Origin: JBBREP01 sp963716525
Lineage (GTDB): Bacteria > Actinomycetota > Acidimicrobiia > IMCC26256 > PALSA-610
Assembly (NCBI GenBank): GCA_963716525.1
Contig: OY970315.1
Location: 3,410,001-3,474,000, forward strand
DNA: 64,000 bases
Direction of reading: 5' to 3'
The notes below the pieces were generated by a model, which was given only the letters and a program-made list of their open reading frames with translations, ran no database searches and was not told the DNA's origin. The first letter of the stretch is position 1. Each line of letters begins with the position of its first letter. Below are positions 55,801 to 63,032 of this stretch, in pieces. The position numbers and the translations under genes are program-made.

Positions 55801-56907
55801 GCCGCCGGTCGCGTAGTCGTGCGAGGCCGTCAGCGAACCCGACCCGTTCGATTCCGTGATGGTCGCGTTGCTCGAGGTGGTGTCACCCCAGTCGACCGTT
55901 GCGGTATGCGTGTCGTTCGTGCCCGCGTCGGTGAACGGCGCGCTGACGGTGACCGTGTTCGCGAGCGGGATCTGGCCGGTGGGCGCGGAGATCGTGCCCA
56001 GCACCGGCGTGGCGTTGCCGATGGTGACCTGGGCGCTCGATGTCACCGGGTCGTGGAACGGGTCGCTCACGGTGAGCGTCGCGGTCACAACCGCGTCGTC
56101 GTTGCAGCTGATCGTGGGGGCGAGGGTGGTCGTGGCGCCCGGCGTGCACACGGTGCCTGCTCGCGACGCCGTCGTGTCGAACGACCACGACGTCACGATC
56201 GGGTCGTCGTTGGGATCAGTGGCCGTCCCGTGGAGCGTGACGGTGCCACCTTCGGCGCCGGTATACGGACCCCCGGCGTCCGCGAGAGGGGGGCTGTCGT
56301 GCTTCGTGAGAATCCGGACGCGGTCGAAGTTGTTCGCCTCGCTCGACGTCAGAGTGACAGTGCGCGGCGACGAGAAGTTCAGCTCGTCGCCATTGTTCAG
56401 CTCGACGCCGTCCGAGAGGCTCGCGGTGCCATACGTGGTGCCGGTTGGGCCGAGCACGTTGCTGTTCACGAGTCGCGAATGGGTGATGATGATGCCGAGG
56501 ATGTCGGTGGGGAAGCTCACGGTTCCCGTGAGCGCGATCGTGCCGCTGCCGGTGACGCGCACGCTGTTGATGAAGTGGCTGTCGACCACGGTGCCGGCTG
56601 GGATCGTGCTGGAACCTGACACTGACTGCGTGTAGTCGCCCTGTTGCGTGATGTCGACCGAGAGGTTCGACGCAAGGGTGACACCCTGCTGCTCGTCCCA
56701 CGCGTACATGGTCGTGTTCGACGCCTCGCCGCAGGATCGGTCGTCGCAGGCCGGTGGCACGACCTTGGTGATCTGTCCCGCAGTCGCCGAGATGGTGGCG
56801 TTGACGCCCGGCGCGATGACGGTCCCAGCGGCGACGAACGCCGTGGTGAGACCTCGAAGTACGCGCTGACGCCGCTCGCGAACGAATGTGCCCGCAGACC
56901 TGCGCAT
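49882..56907 (-). CDS. Giant secreted surface protein with PKD pairs and 18 Ig-like modules
   Basis: About 2,341 residues in one unbroken frame. An N-terminal signal (VLRGLTTAFVAAGTVIAPGV) is followed by a unique domain of about 180 residues, then three pairs of PKD-type domains (GGPYTGAEGGTVTLHG; DTHTATVDWGDTTSS; ASHDYATGGLYTATITL). Next come 18 modules of about 75-85 residues with the pattern GWNN-xx-VTVTFTC-x-D-xx-SGV-xx-C, whose two Cys could form a disulfide. The C-terminal 160 residues are helical (QKQALLVQMSNALP, LRLARNALSASINPPHW) and carry no LPXTG or membrane anchor that I can see. It probably acts outside the cell in adhesion or as a stalk. I chose ATG 56907, preceded by GGGGTGGG; GTG 56916 is also open. 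Confidence 0.85.
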   Translation of the reverse strand: MRRSAGTFVRERRQRVLRGLTTAFVAAGTVIAPGVNATISATAGQITKVVPPACDDRSCGEASNTTMYAWDEQQGVTLASNLSVDITQQGDYTQSVSGSSTIPAGTVVDSHFINSVRVTGSGTIALTGTVSFPTDILGIIITHSRLVNSNVLGPTGTTYGTASLSDGVELNNGDELNFSSPRTVTLTSSEANNFDRVRILTKHDSPPLADAGGPYTGAEGGTVTLHGTATDPNDDPIVTSWSFDTTASRAGTVCTPGATTTLAPTISCNDDAVVTATLTVSDPFHDPVTSSAQVTIGNATPVLGTISAPTGQIPLANTVTVSAPFTDAGTNDTHTATVDWGDTTSSNATITESNGSGSLTASHDYATGGLYTATITLHDDDSGLTTGAVVLHVNGPPVAEAGGPYSTTEGTAAQLTGTANDPEHDPLTTGWSITPTAQDPGTTCNSTGTATLTPTVTCDDDAVLGATLTADDGVNPPVTSQTTVTVLNAAPVLGTPSITNGPVPDGANVHVAAGFTDAGTHDTHTASINWGDMATSNGVVTESNGSGSVSGDHSYSQAGLYTVTITLTDDNGGTSVQTTQVLVNTPPTVSAGGPYAGSEGSQLLLQASANDVDGDTLTYSWTYTVSGANSPHCTPTGAGTHLAALTLVCDDDAVVHATVTVSDGVNAPVHDDTTLAVGNVAPVVGSIVQDQAPPAGSTVGTTVGFSDAGANDTHTATIDWGDNSSSAGVVNESNGSGTVTGGHSYATDGYYTVTVTVTDDDGGSTASSGSVLSDTTPPVITSDIQPPPNGAGWNNTPVTVTWNAVDPLTTIANSNGCDPVTRSTDTPAAGVSFTCSATSQGGTSTASTTVKLDQVPPALTGSATTAPNANGWYKAPVTVHWSCSDALSGVAGPCPPDDVVASEGSAVTASASASDVAGNTTDATSAPLKIDTTAPSTSASTLPEWNNSTVTLQLSATDGLSGVDTTYYAVDGGSTETGTSVLLVDDGVHHVSYWSVDEAGNVEAANTATVKIDSSAPSIAVSQSPQANAAGWNNSNVTVTFTCGDSGSGVSSCTPQHVVSSEGAGQDVSGTAVDNAGNSASASTTLNIDKTPPVITGSTPPANAAGWHNAPVTVMFACTDALSGVATCADPATLSGDGAGQSVSGSAADAAGNGASATVGDINIDQTPPTITASADTPPNAAGWNNGPVTLHFTCDDVTSGVAFDACPSDVTVSSDGVSTVARTVTDRAGNTATASVVVRIDTTTPTIVAHQTPDPNGAGWNNTDVTVSFDCTDTGSGIATAGCTAPVAVPEGANQSVTGTATDLAGNVATVAVSNINVDETPPQLSGTPTTPANGHGWYDAPVTVHWACSDALSGITGPCPPDSLITGENTGLTASAAVTDIAGNNTSATSAAVNIDTTAPVTTQSSVPDWANASVTFTLHATDALSGVDVTHYTIDGGPTQSGGTVTVSGDGTHQVDYWSVDNAGNVETANTATVKIDTQAPTITVSQSPHANAAGWNNTDVTVTFTCTDPDSGVASCSSPQTVTGEGAAQAVAGNAVDNAGNSSATSTTLNIDKTPPSIDGVLPPQSAPGWYNTPVTVTFACNDALSGVATCADPATLSGDGAGQSVSGTATDTAGNSSATTVSGINLDQTPPTLTASAPPAPLGWYNGPVTVHWTCSDDLSGVTSCPGDQVVGAEGFTTLAQTITDQAGNSTTTDITIRIDETAPSIVGTATPAPNGNGWNDTDVTVSFACADNGSGVASCSSPATLGEGTGQSVTGHAADVAGNSASAAVTGVNVDKTPPTLSASPTTAPNAAGWYDSAVTLHWTCADSRSGVDPPTCPANSVISTEGAAQQQSGTVLDLAGNATTASSPPVKIDLTAPVTTASNVSSSFTNTDVTVDLTANDNLSGVARTVYSVDGGPDTVGTNVTFTSDGLHTLQYASTDVAGNVEATHSVEVRIDKTGPTITAVLSPTPNAAGWNNSNVTVTFTCSDSLSGIATCSAPQTVTTDGAAQHVSGSATDNAGNTSVTSTVVSLDKTPPTITGSLSATANANGWFRVPVAVSFTCTDALSGLASCSSPTTLGEGANQTVTGHAGDVAGNTSTASVGPVNVDLTPPSITASPDRSPDTGGMYSGPVTIHFTCADALSGIATGTCPADVTVSGNGTTTVSGSVTDRAGNVASASAVITITINSVPSQKQALLVQMSNALPASTRHDTVLLRLARNALSASINPPHWFNGNHCQVHTGIRVFEYERLSVTLLSAMIADRFTHIPDATLRGWIAAQVGADRQLAVAELNDAVAAVGHTQLTNAAGQDIAAGDAAQSNGQSIQAVTDYLNAWRDSYEALGRHPDGGFDHGDD
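50385..54345 (-). repeat. Three-fold 1.4-kb superrepeat of six Ig-like modules
   Basis: Modules 2-7, 8-13 and 14-18 of the surface protein match in order. Corresponding GWNN codons lie at 53806-53814, 52405-52413 and 51016-51024, spacings of 1401 and 1389 bp. Each superrepeat opens with a GWY-type module, then one module without Cys (SGVDTTYYAVDGG, SGVDVTHYTIDGG, SGVARTVYSVDGG), then GWNN types. The third copy lacks the sixth module. Boundaries fall near 54345, 52946, 51560 and 50385. Confidence 0.8.
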
Positions 56908-57146
56908 GTCACCCACCCCCCGACTGGCTCACCCAGTCGTACAGCCAGAGTCCGGGCCACTCCGCTGGCCCAGTCCACCGCCGCTCGGCTGCGGAAGATA
57001 ACGAACTGTCACGCAGCGCGCAACCGCACTCGAGGTCACCGTGCAATCCCCCTCCTGGTGAGGGTTGCCATTGGGTGGTCATCTGTGCGAGTGTTCGTGC
57101 GGCCGCGCGTGCTGCGAGAGCGCGACGCGACCGCACGGGGGTGGGC

Positions 57147-58658
57147 ATGCAGGTACGCCGCAAGCGCGGGATCGCCACGATGATCGTGGTGACGGTCGGC
57201 TCGATCGGCGTCGTGGGGGCCGGCGCCGCCCACGCGGCCGGTGTGACCTTGAGTGTCGCGCCGTCGACGGGGCTCAGCAATGGCTCCACCGTGCAGGTGA
57301 CGGTGCACGACGCGGCGCCGTCCGATCTGGGGCGGATCTACATCACCGAGTGCGGCAACGCCTACGCGAACGACACCGCGCTGCCCGCTACGGTCAACGA
57401 GGACCAGGACTGCCAGATCATCGGCTGGGTCCTCTCGCCCTTCGACCCGACGAACATCATGGTGAAGGAGATCGGGATCGGGAACGGGAACCGCTCGTGT
57501 ATCGCAGGCGGCAACCGCCCCTGCTACGTCTACGGGCCCGACGGCATCAACGTCAACGGGCTGCCGACACCCGACGTGCCGATCTCGTTCGCACAGGATC
57601 CGACGGGCAACGACGCGCAACCTTCGGTCACGACGACGTCGCTCACCGCAGTCGGATCACCGGTCGCTACGGGTAAGGCGCAGCACACGTTCGTTCAGGT
57701 ATCCGACGACGTCTTCCGTCCGAGCGGCACGATCACCGTCACGGAGAACGGATCGACCGTCGGCACCGGCCCCATGACCGACGGTGTGGCCGACATCGTG
57801 CTTTCGCCGGGCCTCAGCCTCGGCAGCCATTCGTTGGTCGCGCACTATGCCGGTGACGGCTCGTTCGTCGGATCGGACTCGCCACCGACGCCCATGGTCG
57901 TGGTCGGGCCGAACAACGTCTCGATCGGTGACGTGTCGATCGTGTCGGGGATCGGCGGTACACGCACGATGAACTTCCCGGTGGTGCTCTCGCAAGCGCC
58001 GACCGCGGCCTTCACGATCCCCTACTCGATCGTGCCCGGCACCGCGCAGCCTGGCGTCGACTACGTCGCGCCGAAGGCGACCGCGGCCGTGAAGTTCAAG
58101 GCCGGCCGCGCGACGGTCAAGTACATCGCCGTGAAACTGCTCTCCGACACGCATCCGACGGGCACGCGCGCGTTCACGGTCCATCTCGCCACGCCGGTCG
58201 GAGGCGCCTTCGTGCTGCGTGACGCCGACGGCACGGGAACGATCTACGACCCGAGCACCTCCGGCGCCACGGTGAACGTGGGCGACGTGTCGATCCCCGA
58301 GGGCGACGGCGGCGGGCCGAAGGTCGCCAAGTTCTCGATCACGCTGTCGGCGGTGCCGACGCACACCACCACCGTGACGGTGCGCCTCTACACCGGCCTC
58401 GCCCAGACCGCCACGAAGGGCGCGAAGGGCAAGGGTGACTACAACGGGGTCTACACCCGCACCATCACGTTCAAGGCGGTGGCTGCGCCGCACGTCGCGC
58501 CGGTGACGAAGTACGCGACGGCCCAGATCTTCCCGGACAGCACGAACGAGCTCGACGAGACGTTCTCCGTCGAGTTGACGAACGTGACGTCCAACCCGGC
58601 CCAGCCGTTCGTCCTCGGGCGCAGCCTCGCCACCGGCGTGATCCTCAGCGACGAGTAG
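57147..58658 (+). CDS. Secreted protein with neocarzinostatin-like, Ig-like and Calx-beta domains
   Basis: 503 residues from ATG 57147. A signal peptide (GIATMIVVTVGSIGVVGAGA, cleaved about AHA-AG) is followed by VTLSVAPSTGLSNGSTVQVT, an opening like neocarzinostatin-family beta-sandwiches, with two Cys pairs up to about residue 130. An Ig-like repeat comes next (SGTITVTENGSTVGTG, SLVAHYAGDGSFVGSDS), then two Calx-beta-type domains (GDVSIVSGIGGTRTMNFPVV; GDVSIPEGDGGGPKVAKFSI). No membrane anchor is seen, so it is probably released or bound to the surface non-covalently. It is divergent from the giant surface protein across 239 bases, so the two may share a control region. Confidence 0.78.
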   Translation: MQVRRKRGIATMIVVTVGSIGVVGAGAAHAAGVTLSVAPSTGLSNGSTVQVTVHDAAPSDLGRIYITECGNAYANDTALPATVNEDQDCQIIGWVLSPFDPTNIMVKEIGIGNGNRSCIAGGNRPCYVYGPDGINVNGLPTPDVPISFAQDPTGNDAQPSVTTTSLTAVGSPVATGKAQHTFVQVSDDVFRPSGTITVTENGSTVGTGPMTDGVADIVLSPGLSLGSHSLVAHYAGDGSFVGSDSPPTPMVVVGPNNVSIGDVSIVSGIGGTRTMNFPVVLSQAPTAAFTIPYSIVPGTAQPGVDYVAPKATAAVKFKAGRATVKYIAVKLLSDTHPTGTRAFTVHLATPVGGAFVLRDADGTGTIYDPSTSGATVNVGDVSIPEGDGGGPKVAKFSITLSAVPTHTTTVTVRLYTGLAQTATKGAKGKGDYNGVYTRTITFKAVAAPHVAPVTKYATAQIFPDSTNELDETFSVELTNVTSNPAQPFVLGRSLATGVILSDE

Positions 58659-58843
58659 ACGAGTCGCGCCCCGTCCACCAACGGAGGATCGCGCCAGCCT
58701 GGTCGCGCCTGCTTCTTCGCGCCTTCTGTACCGATCTGCGATCCGCACGCCGGCGCCGGTCCGGTCGTTTGGGGACGTTCGGCCCTGCCGTGCAGCCGCG
58801 CCCGGCTCCAAGATGGTGCTGACCGAAACCGAAGGAGGCAGGG

Positions 58844-59380
58844 ATGCGCGCACTGGTGGTCTTCGAATCGATGTACGGCAACACGCACCTGGTGGCCGAC
58901 GAGATCGCCAACGGTCTGCGCGAGGCGCGCTTCGACGTGACGGCGACCGTCGTGCCGGTGAGCGAAGCGTCTGCGGCGCTCGTCGTCGACGCCCAGCTGC
59001 TCGTGGTCGGCGGGCCGACCCACGTGCACGGCATGACCAGCCCTCGCACGCGCCAGGCCGCGGCCGAAGCGGCCCACAAGCCGGGCAGCACCGTGACGAT
59101 GGAGGCCGACGCCGAGGGCGAGGGCCTGCGCGAATGGTTCGACGCGCTCCCGGACATGCACGTGCCGGCCGCGGCCTTCGACACCCGGATCGACGCGCCT
59201 CCGCTGCTCACGGGCCGGGCGTCGAAGGGGATCGCGAAGCGGTTGCGCCGCCATGGCGCTGCGCTCGTGGTCGACCCCGAGTCGTTCCTCGTCTCTCGCG
59301 AGAACACCCTGCTCGACGCCGAAGTCGAGCGCGCGCGGGCGTGGGGGGCTCGGATCGCGGGCGCGCTGGTCACCGCCTGA
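58844..59380 (+). CDS. Flavodoxin-family protein
   Basis: 178 residues with a strong AAGGAGG ribosome site before ATG 58844. It opens MRALVVFESMYGNTHLVADE; the SMYGNT loop is the FMN phosphate-binding site. LLVVGGPTHVHGMTSPRTRQ supplies the second FMN loop. The C-terminal part (AALVVDPESFLVSRENTLLD, then ERARAWGARIAGAL) has the usual final strand and helix. It could carry electrons or act as a quinone- or haem-linked reductase; the partner is unknown. Confidence 0.85.
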   Translation: MRALVVFESMYGNTHLVADEIANGLREARFDVTATVVPVSEASAALVVDAQLLVVGGPTHVHGMTSPRTRQAAAEAAHKPGSTVTMEADAEGEGLREWFDALPDMHVPAAAFDTRIDAPPLLTGRASKGIAKRLRRHGAALVVDPESFLVSRENTLLDAEVERARAWGARIAGALVTA

Positions 59381-59587
59381 GCGCGGTTGCAACGAGAGAG
59401 CCGGGCCCCGGCTGGATCAGGTGCTCCGAAGTGACATTCGCCGCGGTCCACGAACCGGTCGATGAAGAAGAGCTCGTGCTGACGCTGCACGTGGTCGGTG
59501 AGCTCGCGGCTGAACGTGACCGTGAGGCCGGGCATCGGGCATGCCACCCCGCCCTGCTCGATCGCGACGCGGTAGTTCGGTTGCCAT
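59370..59587 (-). CDS. Possible small protein, needing frame changes
   Basis: ATG 59587 has GGGAGG just upstream, and the strand has very high GC3 from there to about 59450. The best translation is MAT, then (one base adjusted) NYRVAIEQGGVACPMPGLTV and TFSRELTDHVQRQHELFFID, then RFVD. After this, codon quality falls and a second frame change would reach a stop at 59370. The opposite strand has weaker codon use. I recognise no family; two frame changes in about 70 codons keep confidence low. Confidence 0.3.
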
Positions 59588-59666
59588 CAGGCCTCCCCTC
59601 GCTCGGGCTGACGCTACGCCCGCCAAAAGCCTCGGCATAGCGTGCGGACTCGGGCAGGGAGGGAAG

Positions 59667-60413
59667 ATGAGCGGCGCACCGCGTATTCGTATCGAGCGCA
59701 ACCCGAAGTGGATCCGCGGCTTCGTCGGTGGGACCGCCGTCGTCGACAGCCGCGCGGTGCGCAACGTGTGGGAGACGCCCTACTACCCGGCGTGGTACGT
59801 GCCGCTCGCCGACGTGCACTGCGAGCTGCGGGCGAACGGCAATATTGTGCGCTCACCGAGGCGGGGCGACGGCACGCGTTACGACCTCGTGGTGGGTGGC
59901 CGAACGGTGACCGATGCTGCGTGGCACCACATCGACTCGCCGGTCGAGGAGCTCCGCGGGCTCGTGCGCTTCGAGTGGACGGCGATGGACGCTTGGTTCG
60001 AAGAGGACGTGGAAGTGTTCGTGCACCCGCGCAGTCCAGAGGTGCGCGTCGACACGCTGCGCTCGTCGCGCCATGTGCGCGTATTCGTCGGTGGCGACCT
60101 GGTCGCCGACTCGACCCGCCCGACGATCCTCTTCGAGACCGGCCTGCCGGCGCGCTTCTACCTGCCGAAGACCGACGTGCGGATGGACCTGCTGCGGCCG
60201 ACCGACTCCACCTCAGCCTGCCCGTACAAGGGGTTTGCGCAATATTGGGACGTCGTCATCGGCGAGCAGGTGCACCACGATCTCGTGTGGAGCTACCGCA
60301 CCCCGCTGCCCGAATCGACCGAGATCGCCGGGCTGATGTGCTTCTACAACGAGCACGTCGATCTCGAGATCGACGGCGAGCGCGCCGAGCGGCCCCGCAC
60401 GAAGTTCACCTGA
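59667..60413 (+). CDS. Double DUF427-domain protein
   Basis: 248 residues from ATG 59667, preceded by GGGAGGG. Two DUF427 units follow one another: residues 1-115 (IERNPKWIRGFVGGTAVVDS, PYYPAWYVPLADVHCEL) and residues 116-248 (VFVGGDLVADSTRPTILFET, RFYLPKTDVRMDLLRPTDS, CPYKGFAQYWDVVIG). The second has the CPYKG-A-YW core complete; in the first, the matching segment is altered. DUF427 is a small beta-barrel of unknown role, common in actinobacteria. Confidence 0.85.
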   Translation: MSGAPRIRIERNPKWIRGFVGGTAVVDSRAVRNVWETPYYPAWYVPLADVHCELRANGNIVRSPRRGDGTRYDLVVGGRTVTDAAWHHIDSPVEELRGLVRFEWTAMDAWFEEDVEVFVHPRSPEVRVDTLRSSRHVRVFVGGDLVADSTRPTILFETGLPARFYLPKTDVRMDLLRPTDSTSACPYKGFAQYWDVVIGEQVHHDLVWSYRTPLPESTEIAGLMCFYNEHVDLEIDGERAERPRTKFT

Positions 60414-60425
60414 CCGGCGCGTCAT

Positions 60426-61331
60426 TCATGCACCGCGCTCGCCCTCGACGCGGTCGGCCACGGACAGCACGTTCGTCATGACCTCTCCGAACGACTTCGG
60501 GTCGGCGAGCAGCCAGCCGTGGCCGCCCTCGACGGTGCGCACTTCGCGTGCACCCACCGCGTCCACGAGCGACTCGATCGACAGCTTTCCCACGATGCGG
60601 TCGCGAGCGCCCCACACGACGACAACGGGCAGGCCGCGCCGCTTGAGCTCCTCCAGCTCGGTGGTCAGATCCGCGAAGCGTGCCAGGTTCGCCGCGTGCC
60701 ACACGGCGCGAGGGTGGCGAAGCGCGTTCACGATCGCGTCCTGGAGGATGACCGGCACGACGCGCCGCATCTGGCGGCTCGGAAAGATGTCGCCGGGAAA
60801 GTGGATCCCCCAGTCCCACAGGGGTCGGGTCCGAACCGTCTCGACGATCGAACCGTTGCGGCGCCATGCCGACCCGCCGATCGAGTCGATCAGCACGAGT
60901 GCGCGGACGCGCGCGGGGTGGTCGTATGCAGTGCGGATCGCGACGGCGCCGCCGAGCGAGTGACCGATCAGCACCACCTCGGTGTCGCCGGCGACCGCCG
61001 CGAGGAGCGCTTCCACCCAGGCGGCGAAGTCGGCGAGCTCGGCGTCGCCGGGCAACGCCTCGCTGTTGCCGTGGCCGGGCAGCGCTGGTGCGATGACCCG
61101 GTACCCCGAGGCCACAAGGCGTTCGAGACCAGCGCGGTACGTGGAGTTGTTGAGCGCCCAGCCGTGCAGGAACACGACCGTCGGATGCGACTCGTCGCCC
61201 GCGACGCCGTACGCGGCGCGACGCCCGTCGATCGCGGTGGTGCGCCACGTGAGTCTGGCGCGCCGGCGCGCGCGCCCCTCGCTTGGAAGAGGCGCCGAGG
61301 ACGCGGGTTCCTCAGATCGTGCGAACGGCAC
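60426..61331 (-). CDS. Alpha/beta-hydrolase fold protein
   Basis: 301 residues. Oxyanion motif VVFLHGWALNNSTY, nucleophile elbow LIGHSLGGAVAIR (Ser), acid in VVWGARDRIVG and His in VEGGHGWLLAD complete the triad. The cap region (PLWDWGIHFPGDIF) is helical. The N-terminal 25 residues are basic and poorly conserved, so a start further in is possible. The substrate is unknown. It is convergent with the double-DUF427 gene. Confidence 0.82.
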   Translation of the reverse strand: MPFARSEEPASSAPLPSEGRARRRARLTWRTTAIDGRRAAYGVAGDESHPTVVFLHGWALNNSTYRAGLERLVASGYRVIAPALPGHGNSEALPGDAELADFAAWVEALLAAVAGDTEVVLIGHSLGGAVAIRTAYDHPARVRALVLIDSIGGSAWRRNGSIVETVRTRPLWDWGIHFPGDIFPSRQMRRVVPVILQDAIVNALRHPRAVWHAANLARFADLTTELEELKRRGLPVVVVWGARDRIVGKLSIESLVDAVGAREVRTVEGGHGWLLADPKSFGEVMTNVLSVADRVEGERGA

Positions 61332-61418
61332 GCCCCCATGGTCGGCGCCGCCCGGGTTCGTGGGTAGGGACGAACGTCCCGCGCGGGCCGGCGAACGACT
61401 CCATCGCCGCCCAGCGCG

Positions 61419-62226
61419 CTAGTACACCCAGACCGGCGTGCCGACCGGCATCAGGCCGCTCGCCCAGATCCAGTCGATCGCCTCGTTGCTCACGCGCACG
61501 CAACCGTGCGACGCGGGATACGGCGGTACGGAGCCGTTGCCGTGGACGGCGTAGCCGCCCGTGAAGTACTTGGGTCGCCACAGCTCGCCGAGCGCGCTGA
61601 TCCGGAGTCCGTTGATCTGCCGGTAGACCTTGAACGAGCCGCGGGGCGTCACCGCCCGGGCGTAGCTGCTGCCGCTGCGGTACAGGTACCCGCCACCGGT
61701 GGACGTGTTGAGGATCGTGTCGATCCGGCCACCGTTCACGATCAGCAGCAGGTCGAGGTGCAGGTCGATCTCGATCACGTGGCCGGCGTGGCTGCGGGCG
61801 CTCGGCCGGGCGCCGCGTGCGAGTGCCGCATCGGTGATCGGTCCGACCACGCCGTCGGCCGGGATTCCTGCCGCCTTCTGGTACGCGTACACGGCCTGTT
61901 GGGTCGTGTTGGCGAACACGCCGTTGACCTTGTCGATCCAGTAGCCGAGCGAGGCCAGCCGTTGTTGCAGCGCGAGCACTGCGGGGCCCGACGAGCCGCG
62001 CGCCAGTTTCGGTGCCGGTGGTGTGGTGGTGGACGTGGTCGTCGGCGCGACGGTGCTGGTGGTGGTGGTCGGCGCGGTCGTCGTCGGTGCCGCGACGGTC
62101 GTGGGCGTTGCGCGTGACGTCGACGTGGTGGAGGCCGCGTGCTTCGTGCCCGTCGCGCACGCGGCTCGCGACGGTGGCGAGCGCGACCACCACGATCGTG
62201 CGGCGCGGGCCGCGGGTGGCGCTCAT
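61419..62226 (-). CDS. L,D-transpeptidase with peptidoglycan-binding domain, probable lipoprotein, read with one frame change
   Basis: About 268 residues. From ATG 62226 there is a signal (RRTIVVVALATVAS), and with one extra base removed near 62174-62178 the sequence reads ASACATGTKHAAS, a plausible lipobox Cys. A Thr/Pro linker of about 45 residues follows, then a PG_binding_1 domain (LALQQRLASLGYWIDKVNGV) and the YkuD catalytic domain, ending YPASHGCVRVSNEAIDWIW with the active Cys. It makes 3-3 cross-links or anchors molecules to peptidoglycan. The ATG overlaps the ABC permease stop as ATGA, which supports this start. Confidence 0.83.
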
Positions 62227-63032
62227 CGGCTCTGCACCCGCCCGCGCAGCGCGGCGAGCGCGAGCGTCAGGCTGACGAGGGCGACGCCGCCGATGGCGAG
62301 CAACGCCTGCCCGAGCGCGCTGGCGTCCCAGCCGTCGAAGATCAACGATCGGAGCCCGGCGAGCAGGTAGGTGACCGGGTTGTAGGTGGCGATCGTGGAC
62401 AGCCAACCCGTGAGCTGACCCTTCGGCAGGAACGCCGTGGTGAGGAACGCGAACGGGAAGAAGAGGATGAACGACGCGTTGACGGCCGCCGGGTTCCCGG
62501 TCTTCAACGCGATCGCGTAGGGGAAGCCGGTGAAGCCCACGCCCCACATGCCCGCGAGCACCACGAAGACGACAATGCCGGCGAGTCCGGATTCGAAGCG
62601 CACACCGAGTATCAGGCCGAGCAAGACCACTGGGATGGCGAGCGCGACGACCAGCGCGAAGTCGGCGACCATCAGGCCGAGCAGCAGCGCCAGCCGCCGC
62701 ACCGGCGTGAGCAGCAGCCGGTCGAAGTAGCCGCCCTGGATGTCGGTGACGAGCGCGGACGCTCGCGACACACCGGTGACCGCGAAGATGATCGCGACGG
62801 GCAGCTGGAACGCCTTGAAGTCGGTGACCGCGCCGCTGCTCTCGGCCGCCTTCTGCAGCGCGCCGATATTCACCACGAAGAAGAACACGGGCACGATGAG
62901 CGCGGGGATGACGGCCTCCGGTTCGCGCGGGATCGCGCGCACCGCGCGCCCCGCGACGACGCCGATGTCGTGCAGCACCGACGTGGCGCGCGGCCGGATC
63001 GTGGTGGCGACCGGTGTGGCCGTTGCCGTCAT
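62223..63032 (-). CDS. ABC-2-type permease (DrrB-like)
   Basis: 269 residues with six helices: VIPALIVPVFFFVVNIGALQ, then VTDIQGGYFDRLLLTPVRRL (the coupling helix), then ALAIPVVLLGLILGVRF and FILFFPFAFLTTAFLPKGQL. QGGYFDRLLLTPVRR and NPVTYLLAGLR are typical of the DrrB family of drug and lipid exporters. ATG 63032 overlaps the ATPase stop as ATGA, giving one transcriptional unit with the L,D-transpeptidase. Confidence 0.9.
   Translation of the reverse strand: MTATATPVATTIRPRATSVLHDIGVVAGRAVRAIPREPEAVIPALIVPVFFFVVNIGALQKAAESSGAVTDFKAFQLPVAIIFAVTGVSRASALVTDIQGGYFDRLLLTPVRRLALLLGLMVADFALVVALAIPVVLLGLILGVRFESGLAGIVVFVVLAGMWGVGFTGFPYAIALKTGNPAAVNASFILFFPFAFLTTAFLPKGQLTGWLSTIATYNPVTYLLAGLRSLIFDGWDASALGQALLAIGGVALVSLTLALAALRGRVQSR

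Noticed and set aside
50680..56619. Long open frames on the + strand (for example 50680-52815 and 54268-56619) antisense to the giant surface gene
   Set aside because: They are Arg/Val-rich mirror frames caused by high GC content and the repeats of the real gene. They lack domains, and the minus-strand product has a signal peptide and clear PKD/Ig repeats.
58764..58773. Second copy of the pafA-pafBC hairpin arm as a shared regulator site
   Set aside because: Only ten bases match, there is no dyad around it, and one chance match of this length in 64 kb is not surprising. Kept only as a side note.
58813..59640. + strand frame running from before the flavodoxin to 59640
   Set aside because: It is out of frame with the flavodoxin and has mixed third positions; codon use favours the minus strand between 59440 and 59587.
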